Shown here one piece after another: positions 40,809-50,685 of a DNA stretch of 64,000 bases. Source of the stretch: Methylosarcina fibrata AML-C10 (GTDB lineage Bacteria; Pseudomonadota; Gammaproteobacteria; Methylococcales; Methylomonadaceae). Location: the NCBI RefSeq assembly GCF_000372865.1, contig NZ_KB889965.1, positions 2,470,547 through 2,534,546 on the forward strand. The letters run 5' to 3'. The notes below the pieces were generated by a model, which had not been told where the DNA came from, did no database searches, and saw only the letters and a program-made list of their open reading frames with translations. Numbering within the stretch: the first letter of the stretch is position 1; every line of letters begins with the position of its first letter. Both the position numbers and the translations under genes were made by a program.

Positions 40809-40819
40809 CAAGGAAAGTT

Positions 40820-42709
40820 TTAAATATCCGCCAGATTGCCTTTGGTTTCCAGCCAGACTTTCCGGTCCGTGGCGCGCTTTTTGGCCAGCAGCAGATCGAG
40901 CTGGCCGGTGGTGTCGTCGTCCTCGTCGACGGTAAGCTGCACCAGCCTCCGGGTATCGGGATTCATCGTGGTCTCGCGAAGCTGGCCGGGATTCATTTCG
41001 CCGAGGCCTTTAAAACGCTGGACATTGATCGTGCCCTTGAGCTTTTCGGCCTTGATCCGGTCCAGCACGCCGAGCCGCTCGGCTTCATCGAGCGCGTAAA
41101 ACACCCGCTTGCCGACGTCGATCCGGTAAAGCGGCGGCATCGCGACGAAGACATGGCCGGCCCGGACCAGCGCATTGAAGTGCTGGTAAAACAGAGCGCA
41201 GATCAACGTGGCGATGTGATTGCCGTCGGAGTCGGCGTCGGCCAGGATGCAGACCTTGCCGTAGCGAAGATTGCGCAGGTCGCCGGAGCCCGGTTCAATG
41301 CCCAGCGCGACGGCGATGTCGTGCACTTCCTGAGACGCCATGACCTGATTCGAATCGACTTCCCAGGTGTTCAGAATCTTGCCGCGCAGCGGCATGATCG
41401 CCTGAAAGTCGCGCTCGCGCGCCTGCTTGGCCGAGCCTCCGGCCGAATCGCCCTCGACCAGGAACAATTCGGTTCGGGCAATGTCCTGCGCCGAACAATC
41501 GGCCAGTTTGCCGGGCAGCGCCGGTCCTGCGGTGATCTTTTTGCGAATGATCTTTTTACTCGAGCGAAGCCGTTTTTGCGCGCTGGCAATGATGACCTCA
41601 GCTATTTTCTCACCCTCGGCAGGATGCTGGTTCAGCCAAAGGCTGAAGCTGTCCTTGGCGACGCCGGAGACGAAGGCGACGCATTCGCGCGAACTGAGCC
41701 GCTCCTTGGTTTGCCCGGAAAACTGCGGATCTTCCAGCTTGACCGAAAGCACGAAATGACAGTTTTCCCAGACGTCTTCGGGAGCCACCTTGACCCCGCG
41801 CGGCAGAATGTTGCGGATGTCGCAAAATTCGCGCATCGCTTCGGTCAGGCCCGCCCGAAGCCCGTTCACGTGGGTTCCTCCCTGGGCGGTCGGCACCAGG
41901 TTGACGTAGCTTTCGGCGAGCATTTCCTCCGGGTTTTCGACGGCCCAGATAATGCCCCATTCGACCGCCTCGTGTTCCGCCGCCATCGCCCCCATGAAAG
42001 GCTGCTCGGGAAAAAATTCGATGTCGCCGATGCGGTCCAAGAGATATTCCTTCAGACCGTCCTGATAACACCAGGTATATTCTTCCTCGGGCTGCTCGAC
42101 CTTCAGGCTGATCTTCAGACCGGGGCATAAAACCGCCTTGGCGCGCAGGACCTGCTTGAGCTTCAGCACCGACACCTTGCTGGAGTCGAAATATTTCTCG
42201 TTGGGCCAGAATTTAACCGCCGTGCCGGTATTGTTTCGGCCGACGGTGCCGGTTTCGGTCAGTTCGGAAACCTTGTCGCCGTCGGCGAATTCCATCCGGT
42301 ATACCTTGCCGCCCCGCTTGACTTCGACTTCCAGTTTTTCCGACAAGGCATTCACCACCGAAACGCCGACGCCGTGCAAGCCCCCGGAAAACTGGTAATT
42401 CTTGTTGGAAAACTTGCCTCCGGCATGAAGCTGGGTCAGGATCACCTCGACGCCGGGAATGCCCTGCTCTGGATGGATGTCGACCGGCATGCCTCGCCCG
42501 TTGTCGCTGACCAGCACCGAGCCGTCCTTGTAAAGAACCACGTCGATGCTGTCGGCATGGCCGGCCAGGGCCTCGTCGACGCTGTTGTCGACCACTTCCT
42601 GCACCAGATGGTTGGGACGGGTGGTGTCGGTGTACATGCCCGGCCGCTTGCGCACCGGTTCCAGGCCGCTTAAAACTTCAATCGCCGCGGCATTGTATTC
42701 ACTTTTCAT
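40820..42709 (-). CDS. parE: DNA topoisomerase IV subunit B
   Basis: A 629-residue type II topoisomerase ATPase subunit, essential for chromosome decatenation with ParC. The GHKL ATPase region has QEVVDNSVDEALAG, DNGRGMPVDIHPEQG and GGLHGVGVSVVNALS; the TOPRIM domain has LVEGDSAGGSAKQARERDFQA and ADADSDGNHIA; the end is FKGLGEMNPGQL. Length is normal for ParE (about 630), shorter than GyrB, and the PLRGKILN and QRFKGLGEM patterns fit ParE. The start is at 42709. parC is not in the window. Confidence 0.96.
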   Translation of the reverse strand: MKSEYNAAAIEVLSGLEPVRKRPGMYTDTTRPNHLVQEVVDNSVDEALAGHADSIDVVLYKDGSVLVSDNGRGMPVDIHPEQGIPGVEVILTQLHAGGKFSNKNYQFSGGLHGVGVSVVNALSEKLEVEVKRGGKVYRMEFADGDKVSELTETGTVGRNNTGTAVKFWPNEKYFDSSKVSVLKLKQVLRAKAVLCPGLKISLKVEQPEEEYTWCYQDGLKEYLLDRIGDIEFFPEQPFMGAMAAEHEAVEWGIIWAVENPEEMLAESYVNLVPTAQGGTHVNGLRAGLTEAMREFCDIRNILPRGVKVAPEDVWENCHFVLSVKLEDPQFSGQTKERLSSRECVAFVSGVAKDSFSLWLNQHPAEGEKIAEVIIASAQKRLRSSKKIIRKKITAGPALPGKLADCSAQDIARTELFLVEGDSAGGSAKQARERDFQAIMPLRGKILNTWEVDSNQVMASQEVHDIAVALGIEPGSGDLRNLRYGKVCILADADSDGNHIATLICALFYQHFNALVRAGHVFVAMPPLYRIDVGKRVFYALDEAERLGVLDRIKAEKLKGTINVQRFKGLGEMNPGQLRETTMNPDTRRLVQLTVDEDDDTTGQLDLLLAKKRATDRKVWLETKGNLADI

Positions 42710-42776
42710 AATGGCTGATGACTTTTAACTATGCAGTACATGGGGAAGCCAGGCCGCCTGAGGCCGTCCTCTTCCG

Positions 42777-43247
42777 CTATAAAAATTCCCATTCCCGGAG
42801 GCAGGCCGCCTGTCCGTGGTAACGGCCCTCGGCATCGAGCAAATTCCAGACCTCGGAATTTTTAATCAGAAACCGTTTGCCCGACGACTGGGCAATTCGG
42901 ATTCCCTGATAATGATCGATATACCCTTTTTGCCTGACTTCCGCCAATAGCTTGTCCCTTTCTGCCTGCGCCAAGGGTTCGGCGGACAGCCTGGAAGGCA
43001 CTCGGGACAATTCTTCCCAGCTTAATTCAAAGAGCGACAGCGCCTGCAGGTTTCCGTAATTGAACATCGGATCGTCCGCCGTGTCGTGGGAGAGAATGGC
43101 AAGAGGAGCATGAAACAACAGGCGGGCAAACTCTTCGTCGGAACCCGCTCCGGGAATCAACTCCCGTCCGAGCAATCGCCGGTAACTCTGCCTGAAAAGG
43201 CTTGCATGCTCGATCTGAAAACGGTTGGCCGGACCAGGATAATCCAT
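42777..43247 (-). CDS. MEKHLA-domain protein
   Basis: A 156-residue protein with the MEKHLA (PAS-like) pattern: LFHAPLAILSHDTADDPMFNYGNLQALSLFELSWEEL (about 50-86) and GIRIAQSSGKRFLIKNSEVWNLLDAEG, ending in AACLREWEF. In plants the domain is at the C-terminus of HD-ZIP III factors; bacterial stand-alone forms are of unknown role and probably bind a ligand or light-related cofactor. It lies between parE and motD on the same strand, 67 bp before the parE start, so it may be transcribed with it. Confidence 0.82.
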   Translation of the reverse strand: MDYPGPANRFQIEHASLFRQSYRRLLGRELIPGAGSDEEFARLLFHAPLAILSHDTADDPMFNYGNLQALSLFELSWEELSRVPSRLSAEPLAQAERDKLLAEVRQKGYIDHYQGIRIAQSSGKRFLIKNSEVWNLLDAEGRYHGQAACLREWEFL

Positions 43248-43480
43248 TCGACAGAATAAAAGAAAAAAGAAGGAAATCGGGGGATTGCGCGGAACTTCAG
43301 CGCTTTGGCCCTATTATAAAGGATTCGGCACCGTTTATGAATGCACGCCCGCCTACGGGATGAAACGATTCAACGCCGCCAAAATCGGGACCATCCGGCT
43401 CATAGCTTTGAACAAGGCCCGCTACTTCACAGCCGGACAGTGTCTCTCCCTTCCTTTTCGTGGCCTGTCCGCTTCACTCG

Positions 43481-44332
43481 TTACCGGGCAGCCTGGACCA
43501 CCGATTCCGGCTGCTTCTGCGTTAAATCGGCGCGCTCCTGGCCGCTGGAACCGTACCTTTCAAAGCCCTGAGCAATCAGCAGCACGACGACCCGCCGGTT
43601 TTTAAAGCGTCCTTGTTCGGTCTCGTTGTCAGTGACCGGATGGTATTGGCCGTATCCGATCGCAGACAACCGGACCGGATCGATGCCGTCCTTGATGAAC
43701 TCCTGTACCACGCGGGTGGCCCGCGCCGAAGACAGTTCCCAGTTGGACGGAAACTCCGGCGTACTGATCGGATTCGTGTCGGTATGCCCTTCAATGTTAA
43801 TTGTATTGGGCAGAGCTTTGAACTCCTTGGCGATTTTTTGCAGCAAGGGTTTCGCGCCTGCCGCCAGCTCCGCATCGCCGCTTAAAAACAACAGCTCGCT
43901 GTTCAACTCCAATTCAATCCAGTAATCTTTTTTCTTGATCGATACCAGATTCTCGTCGACCAGCGGCCCCAGAGATTTGGTCAACAGATCCGACACCATA
44001 GCCAACTGCCTTTTTTCGTTGGCCAGATCGAAACCGGTCGCCATCTCTTCCAGAACCGGATTCGGCTCCGATGCGGCAATGACGGCGTTGGCCTGGGCGG
44101 CGGCCTGAACCGCCACAATTTCTTTCAACTGCCGGTTTTTTTCATTGAAGGCGGTCTCCAGGGAGGAGGAAAAGGCTTTGTATTTTTCTTCATTGACCGC
44201 CGAAATCGAATACATCACCACAAAAAATGCAAATAGAAGGGTGACAAAATCGGCATAGGATACCAGCCATCGATCGTGATTGTGAATCTCTCCGGGTGAT
44301 TTTTTCCTGCGGCGGCTCATAATGTCGGACAA
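43481..44332 (-). CDS. motD: Flagellar motor stator MotD (MotB-like)
   Basis: A 283-residue MotB-family stator. N-terminal helix with the proton-carrying Asp in WLVSYADFVTLLFAFFVVMYSI (Asp about 26), a plug/linker rich in Ala and Gln, and a C-terminal OmpA-like peptidoglycan-binding domain (LPNTINIEGHTDTNPI, NWELSSARATRVVQEFI, NRRVVVLLI). MotD with MotC forms a second stator complex in pseudomonads and relatives, powering rotation. It follows motC by 69 bp on the minus strand. The region between MEKHLA and motD (43248-43480) holds no gene. Confidence 0.9.
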   Translation of the reverse strand: MSDIMSRRRKKSPGEIHNHDRWLVSYADFVTLLFAFFVVMYSISAVNEEKYKAFSSSLETAFNEKNRQLKEIVAVQAAAQANAVIAASEPNPVLEEMATGFDLANEKRQLAMVSDLLTKSLGPLVDENLVSIKKKDYWIELELNSELLFLSGDAELAAGAKPLLQKIAKEFKALPNTINIEGHTDTNPISTPEFPSNWELSSARATRVVQEFIKDGIDPVRLSAIGYGQYHPVTDNETEQGRFKNRRVVVLLIAQGFERYGSSGQERADLTQKQPESVVQAAR

Positions 44333-44401
44333 ATAGGAGGTTGATGGATATCCATGCTGTCAAAATTGAAAATCGCCAAGCATCTGTTCCGGGCGAAAAC
44401 G

Positions 44402-45163
44402 TTATTGTAGTTTTACATCGGCATCCTGCAGATAACCTTCCAGTTTTAATTTGATATTCCGCGGATTTTCTCCCTCGGCGATGGAAGTAATGCCTTCGGT
44501 GATCATTTCTTTGGACTGAGTATTCGCATAAACGTACGTTTTCAGTTTGCTGGCGATGGGTAAAAAGATCAAGTTGGCCGAACCCACGCCGTAAACCGTC
44601 GCCACGAACGCGGTCGCGATGCCTGCGCCCAGCAGTTTCGGCTCGGACAGATTTTCCATGACGTGAATCAACCCCATCACGGCCGCCAGCATGCCGATCG
44701 TCGGCGCATATCCGCCCATGGCGTCGTACATTTTGGCCGCTTGCAAATCGAACGCTTCTTTGGTGTTCATCTCCAATTCCAGAATGTCGCGGATTTCTTC
44801 CGACTCGTTGCCGTCCACCAAAAGCTGTAGCGCCTTCTGTGTGAACGGATCGGTCTCTTCATCGATCTCGTCTTCGAGCCCCAGCAAGCCTTCTTTGCGC
44901 GCCAATATGCTCCACCGGACGATTTTGTCTATTTGCTCTCGGAAATTCATCGGCTTGGGCAAAAAAACCCAGAGGAACATCTCAAGGCTTCTAATAAATA
45001 CAAGAGGCGGAAATTGCAGCAGAGTGGCGCCGACGGTGCCGCCGAACACGATAATGAAAGCGGGACCATTGACCAGGGAACTGAGCTGGAGCCCTTCCAG
45101 GAAGTTGCCGAAAAGAAGGGCGCAGGTGCCGATCAGAACGCCTATGATGCTTAATATGTCCAT
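44402..45163 (-). CDS. motC: Flagellar motor stator MotC (MotA-like)
   Basis: A 253-residue MotA-family membrane protein from the ATG at 45163 (MDILSIIGVLIGTCALLFGNFLEG); a TTG at 45175 is possible. Four membrane segments and the cytoplasmic loop with the charged pair region (SILARKEGLLGLEDEID, DPFTQKALQLLVDG) and the conserved APTIGMLAAVMGLI and GAGIATAFVATVYGVGSAN are present. It pairs with MotD. The 365-bp gap upstream (45164-45528) to fliN holds nothing I recognise. Confidence 0.92.
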   Translation of the reverse strand: MDILSIIGVLIGTCALLFGNFLEGLQLSSLVNGPAFIIVFGGTVGATLLQFPPLVFIRSLEMFLWVFLPKPMNFREQIDKIVRWSILARKEGLLGLEDEIDEETDPFTQKALQLLVDGNESEEIRDILELEMNTKEAFDLQAAKMYDAMGGYAPTIGMLAAVMGLIHVMENLSEPKLLGAGIATAFVATVYGVGSANLIFLPIASKLKTYVYANTQSKEMITEGITSIAEGENPRNIKLKLEGYLQDADVKLQ

Positions 45164-45528
45164 TTTATAATTCAATTACTTGCCGATAAAAAGCCCGCGG
45201 CAAAGGCTGTCCGACGATAGGCTCCGGTCATGAGTTTTTATATTGAAAAACAGTCGTGTCCGGTCGGGAAAAAAATATCGTGATGAGTGCAATTACCCAA
45301 ACCTTGTTTATTTTTGCTTCACTTTAGCCCCTGAAAACCCGGGAAACCGCTTGTCCCGGCTGCAACTGAGTGAAGCAAAAAGCCTTCCTGGTCTTTTTTT
45401 GAGCTTTTTCCTCTTTTGCCGACCCTTGATTCTCGCCGATTCAATTCACAGGAATTTCGATAATGGATAATATTCTTGAATTTTAGACAGTGACTGCGGA
45501 ACTGCAAGAAAACTCGGGTATAAAAGCC

Positions 45529-45912
45529 TTAGGTCAGTTTCTTGACTCTTTCCGAGGGGCTGATCACGTCCGTCAAACGAATACCGAATTTTTCGTGAGT
45601 CACCGCCACCTCGCCATGGGCGACCAATGTGCCGTTCACGAAAACGTCGAGAGGCTCCCCGGCATAACGGTCCAACTCGACAATGGAACCGGGTTTCAAT
45701 TCCAGCAGTTGTTTGATGTCTACCTCGGTCCTGCCTATTTCGATCGAGACGGCAACCGGCACGTCGAGCACAAGATCAAGGTTTAATTCATTCGTTTCCG
45801 CTTCTCTGGAAGAATGTTCCTTGTTGTCCGTCAGGGTCAATTCTTCGAATACGACGCCTTTGATTCTTTGCTCCTGTCGGTGGGCGATACCGGGATCCTG
45901 TTCTTTGCTCAT
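45529..45912 (-). CDS. fliN: Flagellar motor switch protein FliN
   Basis: A 127-residue C-ring component. The SpoA/SpoIIIJ-like C-terminal domain is complete (LDLVLDVPVAVSIEIGRTEVDIKQLLELKPGSIVELDRYAGEPLDVFVNG, TLVAHGEVAVTHEKFGIRLTDVIS). The N-terminal 35 residues are charged and disordered, as usual. It forms with FliM and FliG the switch that binds CheY-P. It is 144 bp downstream of fliM on the same strand, so likely in one transcript; fliG and other flagellar genes are not here. Confidence 0.95.
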   Translation of the reverse strand: MSKEQDPGIAHRQEQRIKGVVFEELTLTDNKEHSSREAETNELNLDLVLDVPVAVSIEIGRTEVDIKQLLELKPGSIVELDRYAGEPLDVFVNGTLVAHGEVAVTHEKFGIRLTDVISPSERVKKLT

Positions 45913-46055
45913 CTTTTTTTCCAGCTTGAAGGTTGTTGCTCATTCTCTGATGCGTGTCCGGTTTGCGGTACCGGCTTGGATAATGACGCGAATCGATTCA
46001 CTTTCGGGTCTAACCCGGGCGAAACCATTCATCCCTGTACGTCGTTTGAAAGGCT

Positions 46056-47048
46056 CTAATCCATTCCGGCGCCGATCCTGTCGACGATCTGCAGCGCATT
46101 ACGGCCTCCGGAGACGCCTGCCTTGCCCTCGTAAACGGGTATGCCGTGAACGCTGAGAACGACGGCATTCGGCTCGTCAATCGGTATCACATCGCCTTTT
46201 TTTAACCGCATGACGTCTCCGATCGTCATCTTTTTTTCAGCCAAAAGACCGATCATGCTAATCTCGGTGCGGAGAATCTGTTGGCGGAAGGCCGTTCGCC
46301 AGCGGTCGTGTTCTTCCGTATGGCCGGCGGGCGGCTTGCTCAGCAACTCCTTGACGGACTCGATCATCGAGTAAGGCATGGCGATACTCAAATCGCCTTC
46401 GCTTCCCTTCAATCGAATGCGGTTCATTGAAATCACTGCAATGTCGTCGGGCCGGACGACATCGGCACAGCTCGAACGGGTTTCCGAGCCCAGATAGTCG
46501 CAATTCAGAGGCAAAACCGGCTCCCAGGCTTCTTTCAAATCCTTGAGCATCCGATCGATGAATAACCGGATGACCCGCAGCGTGACGGAAGAAACCGGTT
46601 GTTTATCGATGGCTCGGTTGACTTGCACCCCGCTCCCGAAATACAGGTCCACCAGGCTGAACACCAGACGCGGGTCCAGCGCAATCAGCGCCCTGCCCGG
46701 CAAAGGAGAAAGCCGAGCCAGCGCAAAAAAAGTCTGGAGAGGCAACCCCTGGGTATATTCGGAAAACTGCTGAACCTGTATGCCGGAGCTTTCTACTTCG
46801 ACGGCAATGCCTAAAAAATCGGACAGCGAATTTCTGCATTCTACGGAAAAACGCTCATTGATCCGGTCCAGAATCGGCATCCGTCCGCGAATGATTCTTT
46901 CGCGGCTGTTGAAATCGTAACTTCTTACCCGGTCCTCGGGCTGCCACTCTTCAGCCGGCGTGACGTCTGCCGCCGGCTCCGCGAAATCAAATTCATCGAT
47001 GCCGCTCAGCAAGGCATCCAATTCTTCCTGGGTAAACGAATCGCTCAT
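46056..47048 (-). CDS. fliM: Flagellar motor switch protein FliM
   Basis: A 330-residue C-ring protein. The N-terminal CheY-binding peptide region (SFTQEELDALLSGID) is followed by the CheC-like middle domain (RMPILDRINERFSVECRNSLSDFLGI, PGRALIALDPRLVFSLVDLYFGSG) and a C-terminal SpoA domain (IGDVMRLKKGDVIPIDEPNAVVLSVHGIPVYEGKAG). All normal. The start at 47048 is at family length. About 220 bp upstream lie free of genes before the LTA-synthase-like gene. Confidence 0.95.
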   Translation of the reverse strand: MSDSFTQEELDALLSGIDEFDFAEPAADVTPAEEWQPEDRVRSYDFNSRERIIRGRMPILDRINERFSVECRNSLSDFLGIAVEVESSGIQVQQFSEYTQGLPLQTFFALARLSPLPGRALIALDPRLVFSLVDLYFGSGVQVNRAIDKQPVSSVTLRVIRLFIDRMLKDLKEAWEPVLPLNCDYLGSETRSSCADVVRPDDIAVISMNRIRLKGSEGDLSIAMPYSMIESVKELLSKPPAGHTEEHDRWRTAFRQQILRTEISMIGLLAEKKMTIGDVMRLKKGDVIPIDEPNAVVLSVHGIPVYEGKAGVSGGRNALQIVDRIGAGMD

Positions 47049-47272
47049 AATATTACATGGAAAATCGGGCGAAATTGCCTTTTAACTTCCTGCATCAACC
47101 ATTTTACGGATCGTTTTTCGGCAGCCGGAGATTTCCTTTCGGTCCGAACCTTTATCAAAGGCTCGGCACTCGCAAAGAATTCGATTTCATCCGTTCATGG
47201 TGGATGCACTGCTTAAAAGATAGCGCATTTATGCGGATTCGGTGTTTTTATTGATGGTGCCGCAGTTGAAGA

Positions 47273-49186
47273 CTATCGGTAACGGCTCAAGCGATGAGTC
47301 CAGATATAATCCGCGGACTGATAATACGCCATGTCTTCGAGAAGAATCCGGGGCTCGGCATCGGCAGCTAAAGGCTTGTGCGCGCCCAACGGATCGGCGA
47401 TGACTTCTATCTTTTGTTGAGGAGACAAAATGACCAGTTTATTGTCCTTGAATAATCCGAGCTTCTGATAGTTGCTGATTAATGCCCTGCCTTCGCCCTG
47501 CGGCATCTGCATGATGTTGCGCCCGTAAAACTGGCTTTCATAGCTGAAATTCAATAATCCTAAAACCGTCGGCGCGACGTCGATCTGACTGGACAGCGTG
47601 TCGTTCCTGCCCGGCTTTACGTATTTGGGCGCATAGATCAATAACGGGATATGGTACCGATCGACCGGAAGATCGACTTTGCGGGCGCTGCCGGCGCAAT
47701 GATCGGCCACCATCACGAACACGGTATCGTCGAACCAGGGTTTGCCGTGGGCGGCGCGGATGAACTCGCCCAGGGCGTAATCGGTGTATTTGACGCCGCC
47801 TGCACGGCCCGTCCCCGACGGTATGTCGATCCTGCCGTCGGGATAGGTATAAGGGCGGTGGTTGCTGGTCGTCATGATTTGAAAAAAGAAGGGTTTGCCG
47901 TTTCGATAATCGTTGTCGGCTTCCTTGATCGTGCGCTTGAAGATAATATCGTCGGATACGCCCCAGGCATTGGCAAAGGTGACTTCCTCGGGGGTAAATT
48001 CGGTTTGATCGACGATGCGATAGCCGTTCCCCGAAAAAAACGCGTTCATGTTGTCGAAATAACCTCTGCCTCCATATAAAAAAACGGTATCGTAGCCATG
48101 CTGTTGAAATACCCGCCCCAAATTGAACAATTTGCCGTTGTCGGGGCGTTTGACGATGGACTGTCCCGGTGTCGGCGGAATGGACAAGGTCAAGGCTTCC
48201 AGTCCGCGGATGGTTCGAGTACCGGTCGCATAAAAATTGGTAAACAGCAAACCTTGTTTCACCCATTCGTCCAGGAAAGGGGTCCATTGTTCCGAACTGC
48301 CGAAAGCCCCTAAAAATTCGGCGCTCAGGCTTTCCACTGTGATCAGGATCACGTTCAGCCGCTTTTCCGCTCCGGACGGCTTGATCATTCGCCTGATGTC
48401 GTACAACCCTTCTTCCTTCGTTGCCGGCGACTCGGCCAGTTCCGAGCGGATAAGGTCGGACAAGCTCCGGTCGTCCGCCAGCCTGTAAAAGTGGCGGTAA
48501 TCCAGTTCGTTGTTTCTGTACGCCGCAAAAAATTGATACGGACCGTTGCCGGCGATTTCGTTGAGATAGGTATTGGCGGAAAACTGATGCCAGGTCTGGC
48601 CGACCACGGCATAGCTAAGGGCGGGAAAAAACAGCAATGGGACGGCGATTTTCGAGCGCGAAGAAAAAGCTTCACGGGCGTGAAAGCATTCGAACAGCCA
48701 TTTTTTCACGAAGATAAAGCAGGCGGCGCTCAGTATCAAGAGCCCCGTCAGAATCCATGCCAACGGATACGATTCGACAATATTGCCGACGACTTCATGA
48801 GTGTAAACCAGATAATCGACCGCAATGAAATTAAACCGGACGCCGAATTCGTCCCAGAAAGTCCATTCGGCCGTTTCAATAAAAAACAGCAGATACAAAT
48901 GAATAAAAAAACCGGCAGACACCAGCCGTTTATTCAAGTTGCTCCGGAAGAGAGAATCCGGAAGGATCAGCAAATACAACGTGAACGGAATCGATACGTA
49001 ACTATAAAAAGCCAGGTCATTAATAAAGCCCAACATAAAAGCCGAACCGATTTGATCAAGAGAAGTGTCGATGTCAGGCCACTGCTTTACCAGCAACGCC
49101 AGCCGAAGCAGGGCGAATGCGGCCAGATTAACCAGCAAGAACAGTAGAATGAGAGAAAATCTGGACTTTTTGAATAGTTTTGACAT
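47273..49186 (-). CDS. LTA-synthase-family sulfatase-like membrane enzyme
   Basis: A 637-residue membrane phosphotransferase of the LtaS/OpgB superfamily. Five N-terminal membrane helices (LILLFLLVNLAAFALLRLALL onward to LAWILTGLLILSAACFIFV) precede an extracytoplasmic sulfatase-fold domain with the metal-binding Glu in ITVESLSAEFLGAFG, the catalytic Thr in FYATGTRTIRGLEAL, and the late VADHCAGSARK. Gram-negative members add phosphoglycerol or phosphoethanolamine to periplasmic glycans or lipids; the substrate is not predictable. Single gene; the 405 bp upstream (49187-49591) show only A/T-rich promoter-like DNA. Confidence 0.9.
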   Translation of the reverse strand: MSKLFKKSRFSLILLFLLVNLAAFALLRLALLVKQWPDIDTSLDQIGSAFMLGFINDLAFYSYVSIPFTLYLLILPDSLFRSNLNKRLVSAGFFIHLYLLFFIETAEWTFWDEFGVRFNFIAVDYLVYTHEVVGNIVESYPLAWILTGLLILSAACFIFVKKWLFECFHAREAFSSRSKIAVPLLFFPALSYAVVGQTWHQFSANTYLNEIAGNGPYQFFAAYRNNELDYRHFYRLADDRSLSDLIRSELAESPATKEEGLYDIRRMIKPSGAEKRLNVILITVESLSAEFLGAFGSSEQWTPFLDEWVKQGLLFTNFYATGTRTIRGLEALTLSIPPTPGQSIVKRPDNGKLFNLGRVFQQHGYDTVFLYGGRGYFDNMNAFFSGNGYRIVDQTEFTPEEVTFANAWGVSDDIIFKRTIKEADNDYRNGKPFFFQIMTTSNHRPYTYPDGRIDIPSGTGRAGGVKYTDYALGEFIRAAHGKPWFDDTVFVMVADHCAGSARKVDLPVDRYHIPLLIYAPKYVKPGRNDTLSSQIDVAPTVLGLLNFSYESQFYGRNIMQMPQGEGRALISNYQKLGLFKDNKLVILSPQQKIEVIADPLGAHKPLAADAEPRILLEDMAYYQSADYIWTHRLSRYR

Positions 49187-49591
49187 TGCCGTGAATTTTT
49201 TCGAACAAAAAATTAACTCAAAGACGATCGGCCCGCCTCTAATTACCCGAATTCATGACTTCGGCCTGGAGTAAAAAAGCGCACGCCGTTCCACTGCCGA
49301 AGCGGACGAAACGCTCCGGCTCGGAACAAGAAATTTCTTGGGCCATGTCGAGAAGAAAATAGGGAAAAAATGCAGCGGATGCCGTTCGAACGAAAACTGC
49401 CGGCACTCTACTCGATTCCGGATTAACCGGAGGTTAATGGAGGGTTAATTTTGTGTTAAAAAAAGGATTTGCCGGGAGGAATCCGAACTCGATCCGGTCT
49501 GTCCGGAATTAAGCCTTTGTTTTTCATGCGCTATTAACACGGCAGAATTCGTTAAATTGAACTGTCTGACCCTTTCCTAACCAAGCTCCGT

Positions 49592-50023
49592 TCACCGCCA
49601 CAGCGGAACGGTGAAATAAACCAGGAAAATATAACGCAGCGCCTTGCCGGCGCCGACCAACAGCAGAAAAAGCCACAACCTTACTCTCATAATGCCGGCA
49701 ATCAGGGTCAGCGCGTCGCCGCCCACCGGCATCCAGGCCAGCAGCAGCGACCAGTAACCGTAACGCTGATACCAGCGTTGGGCCTGTTCGATCTGCGCCT
49801 TGCTGAAATAAAACCAGCGCCGGCCCTGAAAATGCAATAGATAAAGTCCCAAAATCCAGTTCACGACCGAGCCCAGGGTGTTGCCGACCGTGGCGATTAC
49901 CGTTAAAACCCAAGGATCGCCGCCCTGGCGCAGCAGCGCCAGCAGGGTCACCTCGGAATAAAAGGGGAAAAAGGTCGCCGCAAGAAAAGCGGAACCGAAA
50001 AGTAACAGATACGACGCCATCAT
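49592..50023 (-). CDS. YqaA-type SNARE-associated (DedA-like) membrane protein
   Basis: A 143-residue inner-membrane protein. The DedA/VTT-type pattern ATFFPFYSEVTLLALLRQGGDPWVLTVIATVGNTLGSVVNWILG (re-entrant region with Glu), and later AWMPVGGDALTLIAGIMRV, is clear. DedA-family proteins flip lipids such as undecaprenyl phosphate or phosphatidylethanolamine; YqaA members are the short form. Start ATG 50023 (or 50020) overlaps the stop of the upstream amidotransferase gene (TAATG), so translation is coupled. Confidence 0.88.
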   Translation of the reverse strand: MMASYLLLFGSAFLAATFFPFYSEVTLLALLRQGGDPWVLTVIATVGNTLGSVVNWILGLYLLHFQGRRWFYFSKAQIEQAQRWYQRYGYWSLLLAWMPVGGDALTLIAGIMRVRLWLFLLLVGAGKALRYIFLVYFTVPLWR

Positions 50024-50685
50024 TATTCCTTATGTAAAAGCCATCTGAAAAGAGCAAATTGGGAAGGCAGATACAACAGATATTCCGGATGCCACTGAAC
50101 GCCGAGAATCCGGCGTTCCCCGCAGGATTCCACCGCCTGGACAATCCTGTCAAGATCCCATCCCACCACCTTGAGCCCCGCGCCCGGCCTGTGGATGGCT
50201 TGATGATGCAGGCTGTTGACCCGAAATTTCCATTTTCCACAGATTCCGGCCAGTTGCGAATCCGCCTCCAGGCGCACGCGCTTGGTCGGCAGCAAGCCGG
50301 GCCGGTTGTGGGTATGCACTCGGAGCGAACGGATGTCCTGATAGAGGCTGCCGCCGAGCACGACGTTGATCAACTGAGCGCCGCGACAGATGCCCAAAAG
50401 GGGCAAGTTGTCCCGCAAGGCTTTGTTGATCCATTCAATTTCCAGGAGATCGCGGTCCGGATCCAGCTTGACCCTGGCGTTGAGATCGCCGTCGTAATGC
50501 TCCGGACTGATGTCGTTGCCGCCGCCGATGATCAAGGCATCCAGAGGCTCGCCGCTGGGCGGATGGCGAACGCTGATGCGTTCAGGCACAGCTCCGGCCA
50601 GACGCAAGGCCAGCGCGGTGCACCACCAACCGGGAGCCCACCGCCGGGCGTTTCCGGTTACACCCACTCGTTGCCTTTTAGCCAT
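50023..50685 (-). CDS. Class I glutamine amidotransferase-like (peptidase C26) hydrolase
   Basis: A 220-residue GAT-I protein of the gamma-glutamyl hydrolase (PuuD-like) group. The nucleophile elbow is LLGICRGAQLINVVLGG (Cys about 92), the catalytic His is in GVQWHPEYLLY, and DALIIGGGNDISP and NSLHHQAIH match C26 enzymes that cleave gamma-glutamyl amides. The ATG at 50685 is chosen at family length; it lies inside the end of the amidoligase gene (28-bp overlap). The TAA overlaps the YqaA start. Together with the amidoligase it probably removes or trims the bonds that enzyme makes. Confidence 0.9.
   Translation of the reverse strand: MAKRQRVGVTGNARRWAPGWWCTALALRLAGAVPERISVRHPPSGEPLDALIIGGGNDISPEHYDGDLNARVKLDPDRDLLEIEWINKALRDNLPLLGICRGAQLINVVLGGSLYQDIRSLRVHTHNRPGLLPTKRVRLEADSQLAGICGKWKFRVNSLHHQAIHRPGAGLKVVGWDLDRIVQAVESCGERRILGVQWHPEYLLYLPSQFALFRWLLHKE

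Noticed and set aside
40247-42130. 627-codon plus-strand frame over the LOG and parE genes
   Set aside because: It spans two genes in the wrong frame; parE on the minus strand has all its motifs.
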